Assembly (NCBI RefSeq): GCF_000149955.1
Contig: NC_030989.1
Location: 4,777,188 to 4,841,187, forward strand
Direction of reading: 5' to 3'
From: Fusarium oxysporum f. sp. lycopersici 4287
Taxonomy: Eukaryota > Ascomycota > Sordariomycetes > Hypocreales > Nectriaceae
DNA length: 64,000 nucleotides
Part shown: positions 11,932 through 23,557 of the stretch, piece after piece
Numbering within the stretch: position 1 is the first letter of the stretch
Layout of the letters: the number at the start of each line of letters is the position of its first letter
The notes under the pieces: generated by a model
Told to the model about the DNA's origin: nothing
The model's input: only the letters and a program-made list of their open reading frames with translations
Database searches by the model: none
Program-made: the position numbers and the translations under genes

Positions 11932-12942
11932 TTAGTTCTTAACTCCACAAGCAACAGGGAAAGCCTGGCCCTCGAAGTCGTGGGTCTTAGAACCACTGGG
12001 AGTCGTAACGGAGAATTCAAACGCAGAAACAGCATTCTTGTTACCCATGACATTGCGAACAGGGTAGTGACGTCCAGCGATGAGATCAACATGACCGCAC
12101 TGAGTAGGGTTGTTGAAGTGATATCCAGTAGCAGTGAGGACAAGAGCAGGAGCGTTAGGGTCAGTCTCGCCAGTTCCGCACTCGAAGGCGTTACCCTGGC
12201 CAAAGTAAAGAGTGTTGGCGTTATCGGCAGTAACGCAGAGCTCGTAGGTTCCAGTCTCAGGAGCTTGGTAGTAACCGGTGTAAACAAGGGTGAAATTGTT
12301 GGCGTCAACCTTGATACCACTGGCGAGAGTACGGTGGTAACCGACATACCAAGCCTTTCCGGCGTAGGCGGAATCAGGGAAGATCTGAGGGTAGCCAGCG
12401 AGATCTGACATGTAATCTTGGGCGAAGTACGTCTCGCTTGTGACGGAGGAGTCGAGGGGGGTGAGGTTATCGGTGATGTAGTATGAAGGAGGAACGGACA
12501 TCTCGTCGTTTCCCGTAGCCGCGCTCGAAGACGTTCTTGTAGTAGTCGACGTTGAAGCCAGCGGCTTGGCATCCGGGTTCGATGGCGCAGGGGGTAGGGA
12601 CGGGGACATCAGTGGTGGCGGATGTAGCGCTGGTCTCGATGGCAGCGGTAGTAGTGGGGACTTTGATCTCGGTTGAGGTGGGCTCGTCTGTGCTGAGCAC
12701 CTCGGTGGCAGTCTCGATGGTGCTGGTCTCGGCAGCAGTAGTGGTGGGCTGAGGGATAGATGCAGTGCTTGGGAGTTGTTAGTAGGTATTGCTAAAAGGG
12801 TCGGATTAATGTCATACCTGCTGGCACTCTCGATGACAACAGTGCTGGAGATGACAGAAGCTGGAGGGTGAGGCTTGCAGGGGCCGGCTTGGGCGAGGCC
12901 GAGAACGCCACTGAGGGCAATAAGGGTCTGAGAAGCTCGCAT
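11932..12942 (-). CDS. Secreted GLEYA/PA14-like surface protein (one-base frame break)
   Basis: Exon 1 is 12942-12818 and exon 2 is 12767-11932, with a 50-nt intron containing CTAAC. A signal peptide (MRASQTLIALSGVLGLAQAG) leads into a Thr/Ser/Pro-rich stalk and then a Cys-containing segment, GCQAAGFNVDYYKN. The C-terminal beta-sandwich carries YTGYYQAPETGTYELCV and NTLYFGQGNAF, typical of GLEYA/PA14 carbohydrate-binding domains in fungal adhesins. The stalk frame and the GLEYA frame differ by one base. The coding length is 961 nt, one more than a multiple of three. The join falls at a GGG run (12512-12514 on the minus strand, in TACGGGAAAC), where removing one G would connect the two frames. 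Sequencing error and a real disabling mutation are both possible. About 319 aa if read through. Confidence 0.75.
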   Translation of the reverse strand: MRASQTLIALSGVLGLAQAGPCKPHPPASVISSTVVIESASRYDINPTLLAIPTNNSQALHLSLSPPLLLPRPAPSRLPPRCSAQTSPPQPRSKSPLLPLPSRPALHPPPLMSPSLPPAPSNPDAKPLASTSTTTRTSSSAATGNDEMSVPPSYYITDNLTPLDSSVTSETYFAQDYMSDLAGYPQIFPDSAYAGKAWYVGYHRTLASGIKVDANNFTLVYTGYYQAPETGTYELCVTADNANTLYFGQGNAFECGTGETDPNAPALVLTATGYHFNNPTQCGHVDLIAGRHYPVRNVMGNKNAVSAFEFSVTTPSGSKTHDFEGQAFPVACGVKN

Positions 12943-14548
12943 TGTGAATGGTGATTGAATGAGTGTCAGTGAGATAACGAGTGACGTTCACTGAAGAGTG
13001 AGTAAAGAACGAATGATGCAAAAGAGTGCGATAGAACGAGAGAATGAGCGATAAAGACCGATGACCAAACAAACAAAGCCACCAGAACCTCAGTCCATTT
13101 ATACGATCTCAACTCATCGTCTGTTTCTTTCGCGCTTTGACTCCTATCATCTCATAAAGCCTCTCTTATTCCGTTTCATTTCAGCAACCCCTGCAACGGG
13201 GACCCAAAGTCAGGTCAGATCCACCGATATCCCGCTGTTGTTCTAGCGCAGCCACCGTTTTCCCCGCTGGAAACGAGTGCCACCGCGAGTGAATCTCCTC
13301 ATTCGACGGTGATACCTCGTATTGTTGTTAAATTGAGTGGAACTTCTTTCCACGTGGAAAGCTGAAACACTGCGGCGGGAGGTGACATTTTGAACTCCAC
13401 TGGGTTAGGTGTTTGCTCGATAAGCGGAGTTCGCTTTGCTACTGGCCGAGCAGGTTCTCGGGTTTAGCGAGCCGGATAGCTGAATGTTACTGGGGGCATT
13501 AGTGGAGTGGTTTTATAGGGTAAGGAAGGTCCCAAAAGGGACGCGTTTTTCCGTCGCGTGCGATTTACTTACCTGTTGCGTAGGATGAGCGGTACCCTTG
13601 CATAATTATAGCTCAGTTGATAATTATCCATAAGAACGAAAAGGACTTAACAAACACAGCGGAACTCCACGAACATTTTAAGCGATCTGATAACGATGTC
13701 TTGGTGTTGATGCTCCGCAACGCTCAGGGCCTTCGTTGCTCGGCGCGTCGGCGTTCTTACATCTTCCGGGCCGACAACAGCTGGATAGCACGTACCCTTT
13801 TAACTTAGCTAGAGCCTTAGACTCCGGTGGGAGATAATTGCCAAGATGTTCCTTCTGAAGAGGTTCGCCCACATCCCGTTCTCGTTTCCACCAACAACAA
13901 AGGTCCCCTGTTTTCGGATCAAGCGTGCCGACCCATAAGAGTGAAGGGTCTGATCCGCAACCAGGATTGCTGTCGAAGCATGGTTGGCTGTCGACCAAAA
14001 ACCTTCAACTTAGTTGCATGTTGTGCCCAAAACCCACTTGTTTCAATACAAATTGGAGCTCGAGATATGCAATGACTAGCGATGGGTATGAAAAGATCCA
14101 GATTATGACTTATTACTCCTGCACATTTGAAAGTTTTTGCATTTGGTGGCTGTGATTAGTTCGCCGGCATTCAATCTAGGGTAGCCCGCGATGTCAATGC
14201 ACCGAGCTGGAATAACTTTTAAGCGCACCAATCACCCACGGTGATGTCATAATGGAGATTATTTACAATTACTGCGGAGCTTCAATTTAGAAGGCATCTT
14301 TCACCTAGATAATTCTCGTGATGCGCTTTACGAGAAGGCTGAGCTGCTTATTTGTTCCAGAACTCAGAATAAGAGAAATCACCGTGGAGATCGCAGTAAA
14401 AAGGTATTTAATCAGATGTCAGAACTAGTACTTAAAAGTAGTGTGACTTTTTTTATTTTAATTACTATGAACGCTAAGAAAACACTTTTCCTGTGCCATC
14501 ACATGGCTTGTACATGGATCCAAGGTCCTTTTTTGATACATCGCTTAC
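12943..14548. other. Intergenic, 1.6 kb, no supported gene
   Basis: Contains the promoter of the GLEYA-like gene and the 3' flank of the MFS gene. Short open frames here lack motifs and splice logic. I see no repeat or RNA gene. Confidence 0.45.
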
Positions 14549-16258
14549 CTACTGAGGGCGAAGCGCAGTCCTCTCAGAGTCACTCCATCGTCCTTGGATA
14601 TACTGCCTTACGGTCTTGCCCCAGAACGCCGCCGGGACCGCCATGGCTCCCATAACAAGCATCAAGACAAAGATGAGGATAGTTGGTTGTAGAATATGGC
14701 CCTCCTGAACCCAAGGCGCTATGGCAGTGCCAATCCCGAAACCAAACATGTTTCCAGTGAACAGTTGAACAGCGAGCGCTGCTGCTGCCCATCGCGGGAA
14801 AGCCTCGGTGATCCAGAGAGTAAAGGCGACGTTGCCAGTGAGATAACTGATGATGCTAATAGCTGAGGTGATGTAGATCCAGACGGAAGGCCATCTATTG
14901 ACAAGGGCGAGGCCATTGAGAAGCACGCTTGTTAGGCCGGTAACGACAGGGATGGAAAATAGAGCCAGGTAGACTTCGGCGTGGCGAATACCACCTTTGC
15001 GAAAGGTGTAGCATCGCGTGAACCAGGAAGCGAATGGTCCTGTGAGAGGGAATGCGAGAAGAGAGCCAACAACACCTGCGACGCCAAGCAAGATATTGAT
15101 ACATCCTGTTTCTTTGGCACCGTACATTGCAATAAGAGCGCTGGGCTGTGTGAGATTCAGGAAGATGACACCGCTGAGGATGATGCCGGTAAGTAGAGAG
15201 ACCCAAAAGGTAAGAGGGTTGAGAATACACAAGAACATTTGTCCGTATGTAGCGAGCACTGACTCCCACTTTGTGCCAGGTGCTCTCGAGACTTTGAAGT
15301 GAGACCAGATTGACCAAGAAGACGGCAAGTCAGGTAGAGGCTTGTCATTCCGGATCAGCTCAATTTCATCCCACCCTCCATAGATCTCTACTTTCTCGGA
15401 GCTGCTTTGAACTAGCACTCGGCCATCGAGTGCGACGGGAGGACGGAGGAAGTATGTCTCGGGGACACAGAAGAGAACTAAAATGAATGCGAGTATGCAC
15501 GGTGCAACCCAGACTTTGTATACACATCGCCAGGTTAGTGTAGTGTCGGTTGTTAATGGGAGGATTAAGAGGGCGAGTTTGATGAGTGCTGAGCCTGTGC
15601 ACCAGAATAGTGAGAGAGCGCTGGGACGTTCGTGGATGAAGGTGGCGTCGATGAGGATGAGGATGAACTACGGTTGTTAGTACGGCCTGTTTCCAAGTGG
15701 ATGTTAACTTACCATCCCTGTCGCTGATCCAGCTGCGAGGGCTTGGAGGCTGAGAGCAGCAAGTAATTGCAAGAATGATCCAGCGTAGCCAGCCCAAAGG
15801 GTCGACAGAGTCGTAACCACAGCTGCACCCACAACAATAGGTCGTCGTCCAACTGCTGTTGATAGCGGAATGCCGATCAAGTACCCCACGCCAGTAAAGA
15901 GAGTCATCGCCGACGATAAAGACTGTACTCCAAATGGACCCATTGGCTAGACTCCAATTAGCATTATCTCAGTGACCAAGATACACATTTATTTTACCTT
16001 GTTCTTGAACTCCTCCCCAATTGCCTGAAGCAACAGCCCCGGCAGATTGAGCTCAAATGACGCAGCCATCGAAAAGCACTGCAGCGCCAAAAACCCCAAA
16101 AGCCTCTTCGTCCAAGACCACGTAAGCGGATCCCGATACGATTTACTCGGGATCGGCAACTTGAGCACGCGCCCATTAGACGAGACGAAGAAAACACTGC
16201 CAGCAGTGGGGACAGACTCGCGCTTCGCTGCAACGATCGAACTCGCCCTTGACTCCAT
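14549..16258 (-). CDS. MFS transporter
   Basis: Three exons (16258-15998, 15946-15713, 15667-14549) give 537 aa, with both introns in phase 0. The ATG at 16258 is the first in frame. Twelve hydrophobic segments can be followed, including LLGFLALQCFSMAASFELN near the N-terminus and the pair TFWVSLLTGIILSGVIFL and LGVAGVVGSLLAF after a central hydrophilic loop. The loop between helices 2 and 3 (GIPLSTAVGRRPIVVG) is the G-x3-D/G-R-R-x-like MFS motif A. The family exports drugs or metabolites or imports small molecules across the plasma membrane. The substrate cannot be told. Closest in layout to the DHA1-type group. Confidence 0.85.
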
Positions 16259-17230
16259 GACGAAAACCAGAATGAACCAAAGAAAAAAACACAGGCCGTC
16301 TTCACGATGGAGAGCCAAGGAAAAATGAGATCATGACCCTGGGGGAAAACTGGATCTTTATCTATTGCAAACCCTGGGAAACTCTGTAATAAACAAACTT
16401 TCGGCTCGAAGGAGGCTTTGTTTTATCTAGGCTTAGAACGATTAGGTTCTGACGTCCGTTGGGCTAATCGCAATTACTCTGCGGGCGTGTTTGAGCGTTG
16501 GACGCTAAGAGGTGGAGGGTATTTATTGGTGGTGTTTTATATTTAAGTTTACCAGAAACCAGGGGTTTCCTGATTCCACACAGGATGGCCAATGGGAAAG
16601 ATTCCTGAGCCAATTGCCGAAAGTTCTGAGTCGACAACAGAATGTCATGAATTAATAATTATTGGCTTAGAAAGGAAGGACGTTGAGTTTCAGTGCCGAA
16701 GCTACAAAAGTTAGTTGTACGGTTGAGTTCAACGGGCACTAGAGGGAAGTCTATTAATACTCCGGTTGACTTTGTATTTGACTTTTGTAATTTCCATGAG
16801 TTGCATGCGTCGTCATCAATTTTCGCATCTCGATTGAACCAAGTAAAATAAGTAAACAAAAGTGAAGCTGTGAATTTGAGTTTTGGGTTGCGACGTGGGC
16901 ATGTTTCCCCAGTGCCGATCATAGCCAAGATTTGCATCAAGGTACATACGCTCAAAAGCCGAACGCGACGGATGAAACGGAGATTATCCGCTGTATGTTT
17001 CGTATTGCGCACCAATCGGCAGTGGAAAATGTGATTTATAATGTGGCTGCATTTCTCAAACTTGGGCACGAGACAGCACGCTAGTGACATGCGGCACACG
17101 TATCAGCCTCATTTACGGCAACCCGAATGTTCCGTAATCCGACAGATTGAAAAGTTATTCAATTAATTACTAGTTTCTTGATATGCTTTGTTGACGCGTC
17201 AACGATGTGATAACATCCTGCATGAAAGCT
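16259..17230. other. Intergenic, about 1 kb
   Basis: Upstream region of the MFS gene and 3' flank of the SDR gene. A 146-codon open frame on the minus strand (16659-17099) lacks motifs and I do not regard it as a gene. Confidence 0.45.
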
Positions 17231-18437
17231 TCAGGCAGCTCGAGCCAAGTCCTCACTATTCAGCCGAATGCTCTCCTCCAAAGATGTGAAACCAGGTTCA
17301 CCCAGCGCCTGCAAAAGTTGAATGCACCTTAACCTCGGCTTCTCAATATCGGCCAGATATCGCATGGCCTGGAAGTCTTTGACAAAAGTTCTGTCGGGGT
17401 TCTGCGCCCGTAAAATACCTAGAATCTGGTCCAAGTTCCACGTTTCTGCCCAAGGGAAGATCCTTTCCCCTTGTACATCGGACAACAGAGTGGCCGCGAC
17501 GTGAAGCTTGGCATCATCTTGTACATCGATAAAATATTCTGCAAAGCATTGTCAGTTACGCTTCTCGACAGAACGCAATTTGGGGCAACTTACGAGGCGA
17601 GGCATTGGTCAGTGAATCCAGAGCAGTGCCACTCCATAAAGCCCTGATGAATCCTGATGTTGATGGGTATCCCTGATGCTTCCAATCCAGGCTTTTGCCA
17701 AAGTTTGTGCTAGGAAGTACTGTCATTTGTTAGCGATGCCGTTGAACAATTGATATGGACTGCCTACCTGTGTTGACCACCAGATCTGAGCGACGCGTCA
17801 TATCATTCTGATAAAAGTCCCATACGGCTCGCTCCGCCTGAACCTTGCTAGCGGCATAAGCAACATACCATTCAGGTGCCGAGGCTGAGTTCTGTAGGAT
17901 TGACAGTGCCTTATCGTTCCAGGTATTTGAATCCACTATAACCGGGACTTCTGCCTCAGGGAAGACTGCTGCGGTTGAAGAGCTGGTATATACGAAGCGC
18001 TTTACACTTGGCTCACTGCTGGCTGCTTTCAGAGCATTGAGAGCGCTAGCGATCGCATCGGGGATCATGGTACCGGTGCCGGAGTCGAGGCCTAGTGGTG
18101 AAGCGACATGAACTACTGCTGCAACGCCTTTGAAAATCAGTGCGTGCCAATGAGACAGTTCTCGCCAATTTCGCTTACCTCTTATAACCTTCTCAAAAGC
18201 ATGAGGAGAAGTCAAATTGGCAACAGGCCAAAGTGAGAAGTTGTCTTTGCCGTATTGCTGATGGAACAAGTCTTTGATCCATGCGGCTTTCGAAATGTCA
18301 CGAGCAGTTCCTCGGACTTGGTATCCGCGCTGTAGAAATTCATTGGCTACATGGGAACCAATGAAACCGTTGACACCAGTGACAAGAATGGTTGATCCTT
18401 TTGGGATAGCGAATGAAGTATTGAGAATTGGTGCCAT
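17231..18437 (-). CDS. Extended short-chain dehydrogenase (dihydroflavonol-4-reductase/Gre2-like)
   Basis: Four exons (18437-18179, 18127-17768, 17719-17594, 17538-17231) give 350 aa. The N-terminus has the NAD(P)-binding motif TGVNGFIGSHV, then VVHVASPLG, FVYTSSS and the catalytic YxxxK (WYVAYAASKVQAE). This combination is typical of NADPH-dependent DFR/Gre2-type reductases that reduce aldehydes and ketones. In fungi they act in aldehyde detoxification or secondary metabolism, and the substrate here is unknown. The first intron was placed to remove a non-conserved stretch and restore RGVAAVVHVASP. All introns are 48-55 nt with good GTAAG/GTAGG donors. Confidence 0.88.
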
Positions 18438-18933
18438 ATTGGATGAAATGGGTTCTTATTGCACTGAAAACTGCCAGGTTGATAGATAGTTTGAAGACTT
18501 TCCAGCCGTGAATGAGACTCTTTTATAACAGCTTGCGCACAATTGAAGGTTTCCCGAATGATGAAATGGACCATACTCGGGATTCAGTGGATTACCGAGA
18601 TCAACTTTGGCGCTGGAATGGCGTGCTTACACCTCATCCATATGAGCTTCACCCAATCATACCCGACAAGTGTTTCCTATTCGGGCTTGGTGTAAGCCAC
18701 TCCATATCTCGGATGTCCGATGCTACTCCGCCTCATAAAAGAGTGATGGCCATTCTTTTCTTAACAATAGTCACAAAGTGACTAATTTTCATTGGCAAAG
18801 GTGGACTCCCTTATCTTGCCGATATGTGCAGTATCAATTCATAATCTATTTACATGAAACTGAACGACTGTTGTTTAATCTGACCCTGACAGGCCCTTTC
18901 AAGGTACCGGGATGTTGATTGACGACCTGCCGC

Positions 18934-20180
18934 TTAAAGGGTGGTAGCAAAGCCCAACTCGTAAGCGAAGCCAAGGCAGATCTTGGAAAACTCAAGAACA
19001 TGGCCAAAGTTGACGGTGTCAATAGTATCAGTGGTACCGTGGATATAAGGGCTACTGTTATCGAAAGTAGACTCGAAAGCCATAGCAGAGGGGAAACCTT
19101 GACGGGTAGCGGAGGCATGGTCAGAGCACCCATAGCCACACTTGGAGTCAACAGTGGGGAGCTTGGAGTACTATTTAAAGTTAGCTCAATCTTCGCAAAT
19201 TGGAGACCAAGACTTACAGCAGCGACAACCTTCTTGAGGAAAGCAGTCAATCCAGCATCGACGTTGTCGGTGAGAATACCAACAACTTCGGTGGTACCAG
19301 GCTTGACGTAGCCAGTCATGTCCTGGTTGAGCATAGCCTTGACTTGTCGGCCGTCCTGCTTGTACTTCTGGAAGATAGCACCACTTCCGAGAAGACCGCC
19401 CTCTTCACCAGCGTACCAGTGGAACTCAATGGTGTTGGGGGCTTGACCGGTTGAAACGCGGGAGTCGGTCAGGAGGACACGGAAGGCCTCAAGGATGGTG
19501 ACGGTTCCAGAGCCATCGTCGTCTATAGCAATTAGTGACTATTGACATAAAGTGAAGGACCAGACTCACCAGCACCGGGAGCTCGTCCAGTGTCGGGGCT
19601 GCGAAGGTTGATAGAGTCCTGGTGAGCACCAACAACAATGGTAGCAGCACTCTTTCCAGTGATGGTAGCAATAATGCTAGGTTGACGGAAAGAGTGAGTA
19701 AATTTCTCAACCTTGACGTTATTAGCGCCACTGGCAGTGATGATAGACTGGATCTGTCCAAACAACCACTCAGCAGACTGCTGGCCGTAGGTGGACTTGT
19801 AGTATCTATTCTGGAATTTGATGAACTCTGTTAGAGTGCTGCGCAGGTTTGTCTGGCTCAGCTTAGGAATGAGAGCGTTGACGGCAGAAGTCTGAGCAAC
19901 AGCGCCAGGGAAGCTGGCGAGGAACTGAAGGCTGAAGCCGGGCTCATCAAGGTCGGTAACATCGATGAATGTTTTGTGTTCCTGTAACGGTCAGACTCGG
20001 TGAGAAATTGTGCGAGGACATGAAACTTACAGCTCTCAGTGCCCACTTTTCCTTCTCAGTGACGGTGCGGACATCGCCAGGCGCAAGCTCAATCTTATAG
20101 AGAGGCTCAGCCTTGCGGGGGTCAATAGCAGCGGCGTTTGACAACCCGATGAGGGTCGCAAGAGCAAGAGTAGCACGCAT
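18934..20180 (-). CDS. Secreted M28 leucine aminopeptidase
   Basis: Four exons (20180-20031, 19981-19570, 19522-19218, 19170-18934) give 367 aa. A signal peptide ([18 protein letters not shown]) and short propeptide precede the catalytic domain. All zinc-site and catalytic residues of family M28 are visible: His in [10 protein letters not shown], Asp in DDDGSGTVT, Glu-Glu in [12 protein letters not shown], Asp in LNQDMTGY, and His in [19 protein letters not shown]-type Cys pair (KCGYGCS) supports secretion. The length fits LAP1-like fungal aminopeptidases, which remove N-terminal residues from peptides outside the cell. Sequence and junctions are clean, with no sign of decay. Confidence 0.92.
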
Positions 20181-21910
20181 GATGACAGTAATTAATTCAA
20201 CCAGGAGTGAAGCTGGAGTGACTTGAGAGCTTGGCTAAAACTACAACGTCGATCATGGAAATACCAACTTATATAGAAAACAGCGATCTTCCTCCGAAGG
20301 CTGTGTTAGGAAGGAGCTGTACGCCATCACATCAATCATCACAACACTATTGCTCCGTGACCTTTCGTGGCAGGAGATATATTACACCATACCGCCTATC
20401 ACCTCAGCATAAGTTCCTAGTGACGCGATCCCTCAGATTAAGCATAATTGCGAGTTGACCTTCCAGAATCAAACCTTATGCCGTTGACGCAAGGTTGTAT
20501 TTGGACGGGCCGCTTGTGCATCGGCATTGCTCTTTGTGGCAGGTCGCTAATGTTAGAGGGGGACTTTGTGAATTCTTGGCGCTGGAGCGGGGTTGAAACA
20601 TGGCCTTGTAGAGTATCTGAGCGGTAAGTGAGGGATGTGGTTGGATGATAGGTTTAGACTTATTTGATACGGGAATACCAAAGAGGAAGCTTAAATTCTA
20701 TTGTTTCTAGTGTAGATTATAGCGCAGATAGTACTTAGTCGATATTCTTTATTGAGCCTTGCTTTATGTGGACTTTTGTGCTGATCCTGGCGGTTTGGCT
20801 ACTTTCACTAGGATGTATTAGTGATAAAAGATCTCCAGAGCTACACGACTCCCTGGATTGGAATGATCTTATGTTGAGCCCTGTTTACACGTAGTCTGCT
20901 AGTGTGGCGCTCAAATCGATTTACTCATTTCAGTACGTGTGGCCATAGTACAAGCGACAGCAGTCTTGCCTACTCCACTTGCGACGATCCTCAAGGTGCC
21001 GGATATAGTATGGATAGAGACAACGCAGTTGTTGAACATGCTGGAAATTGCACTCTGTATCAAGAATACCGTCATTAAAGAAACTGATTCCATCCGAGAC
21101 CTCCGCCACAAGCTCAGGCTCAGCAGCGTTAACGGAAGAGTATTTGAAGATCATAGGAATTCGATAGATAGAGGCCGCACAAAAGTTGTGAAAGTAACGA
21201 TCACCACTGTGAATGGAGATTCACTTCATGCCAACAGGCAACAGGCAACACATGCCGTTGGGTGGATCCATCGCGGGACAGAATAATGCCGATGTATCAA
21301 GATTGCCAGACACCAGATCAAGACAAAGCCTGCAACCGAATCAGCGACCAAGACAGCCTCAGATCTGTAAGGGATCTGAGCCACCATTGAGGAACATACT
21401 TTCTTTGTTTATTTTACTGATCTTCTTGGCCTGAACCTTAAATGGATACCGCGAAGATTAGAGCTGTATAGACCAGGCGCGAAGCTACCAGCGGCGGCAC
21501 TACCAAAGAAACAGGATTTACCACTCACAACAATGCCATTCTCAGCGTCGACCTTGTGAGAAGTAACCTAAGCAATGTCATGAATTTACCAATTCCCCGA
21601 ATAGATGTGAACTCTTTGGAGTACAAGCTGGCAAGTTGATGGGTCCCGTAGTGTGTAGATAATCGTCATTTGGGCGCATAGCGATGTATTTAATGTATGT
21701 TATGTGAGCGTTGTGTCCTGCTATCGTTGCAGAGAGAGAGAGAGACAAAGAGACAACTAATGCCCAGATTGGTAAGATAAGAGCAGCAAAGATGATGGAC
21801 CTTGATATGTAAAACCTGCAATAAAGCCTAACTGAAATTAAAAGTAAATTCCAATGAAAAGAAAACCAACTAGTATGCCATGTTATAAGGTGAGTTCTAT
21901 CACGAAGGAG
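20181..21910. other. Intergenic, 1.7 kb, with coding-like remnants on the minus strand
   Basis: The first part holds the aminopeptidase promoter. Between about 20900 and 21600 the minus strand has short open stretches in several frames (for example HKVDAENGIVVSGKSCFFGS near 21500-21560, and AEPELVAEVSDGISFFNDG near 21080-21140). They are separated by stops and have no consistent exon chain. They could be a decayed gene, possibly for a secreted protein, but I do not recognise a family. A short GA repeat lies near 21730. Confidence 0.35.
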
Positions 21911-22731
21911 CTACATTGAATAGCCTGACTTTTCCACCGCTGTCTTGTAAGCCTTCCTGTCCATCATGTTTGCCAGCCATTTACTGATCAGCGGCCAATC
22001 CTGTCTCTCCGTTCCCAGCTTCATGGCGAAAATGATCTCAATGCTAAATCCCATCATGATATCTGCAGCAGTAAGATCTGTTCCGACGATGAACTGGCCC
22101 TGGCTAGGACCTGATTCGAGTTCCGTTTCTAGCCACTGCATTGCGCCGCGCACGATTGGCGCAATCGCAGCCTCCAGCCCGGGAACATATTGTGCTGCCT
22201 CTTGTGGCATTCCCATCCGGGCCATGATGATCTATTGACGTTAGGGAACCACCTTAAAACAGTGCAACGCTAATCGAAGCGTTGCATTAGAGACTCATAA
22301 GAAGAAACACTAACCGGAACAGCATTCAGCATAAAGGTACCCTCGGAAGCTTGAATCCATTCCCTAACCTTTGCTCTGGCATGGGCTTCCCGAGGTAACA
22401 GCCAAGACTCAGAGTCATACGTTTCGCAAAGATACCTATAAAGATTAGCATAAACAAATAACCACCGAGCTGCTAGAGAGGACAGTAAAACTACTCACTC
22501 CAAGATAGCACCACTTTCCTGAATTACCAGATCCCCATCCTGAATAGTAGGGCTACTTCCAAGCCGAGTAGGAATCTTGGCTTTGAACTCTGGCGGCGCT
22601 AGTCCATTGGCTTCCCTTGGCGACGTGACTAATTTATACGAGAGACCAAGTTCTTCCAGCAGCCAGGCAATTCGGATTGCTCGGCTCGCATTTAGAAAGT
22701 AAAGAGTAATATCTGGCTGTTTTGTTGACAT
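21911..22731 (-). CDS. Glutathione S-transferase
   Basis: Three exons (22731-22499, 22435-22315, 22231-21911) give 224 aa. The thioredoxin-like N-terminal domain shows a beta-alpha-beta start (ITLYFLNASRAIRIAWLLEE), the cis-Pro region GSSPTIQDGD and the glutathione-binding ESGAILEYL, which spans intron 1. The all-alpha C-terminal domain has FIVGTDLTAADIMMGF, the usual N-capping box region. GSTs conjugate glutathione to electrophiles in the cytosol. It resembles yeast Gtt1-type fungal GSTs. It is a separate gene from the two GSTs at 29.7 and 34.2 kb and is too diverged to be a recent copy. Confidence 0.88.
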
Positions 22732-23557
22732 TGTGAAAGGCGTGATGGCTTATTTATGGATTAATTGGTGGCTTAAAATATTGCTGGTAGACCTAAGAAA
22801 GAAAGAGACAGAGTGTGAGAACCGACGAGAGGAAGAGGGTATATATGCATCTGGTGATTCGGCTTGCGGCAAGACTATTTACATGATAAGTCCGACATAC
22901 AAGTTGTCAATCGGGACAATTACGCTGACCTCCGCAGATTGGAACTGCCGACTAAGCGACAGCTGCACTGCAGTATTCGAGAAGTAATTAGTAATTATGT
23001 AAGTCGATGACTAACCCCTCCTTGCAATGCAATTGCCCTGGCTTGCAGTAGCATGTGCCTAACTGAGTTTTAGAGAGTATATGCAGAATAACTGATAACC
23101 ATGCTTTCTTGTTGTTGATTCTCCGCTTTGTAACAATTCCTCATTATCGTACGACAATGAGGGGAGTATTAGGCTGACAAATTGCATGTCAGCTTGAAAA
23201 CAAAGCGTTGCGCTGGGTGTTTGACTTTGACCTATTACGCATTTCCATCAAGATCGGTAGCGTCTGTGTTAAGCTAACGCAAGGCTTCTGCAGTATTCAT
23301 TGGCTGTCATGACGTCTGCCTGCTATAGTCAGTATAGTTTGGCCTTTAAAGCCGTATTAATTCCAAGCGTAAATTTGGGGGCATGACCCCATCCAATGGT
23401 ATGAGAATATGCAGCAGTGTAATATTTTAGCGCCAGACGACTTCGTCATGCCCAGCCGCTTTATCCGCTTTGATAAACACCGCAACGCCATCTTCTACAT
23501 TATAGTTCTTAAAGCCTACAATTCCCAGTGCCAATCTGATAAAAAGCAAGAGCTGGA
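22732..23557. other. Intergenic, about 0.8 kb
   Basis: Promoter of the upstream GST and 3' flank of the 765-aa gene. Nothing else recognised. Confidence 0.45.

Noticed and set aside
13605..13645. tRNA-like TAGCTCAGTTGAT sequence
   Set aside because: It resembles a D-arm, but no matching acceptor stem, anticodon arm or T-arm (GGTTCGA-type) follows in the next 60 nt.
16659..17099. 146-codon minus-strand open frame
   Set aside because: No signal peptide, domain or splice continuation, and its composition is like translated non-coding DNA.
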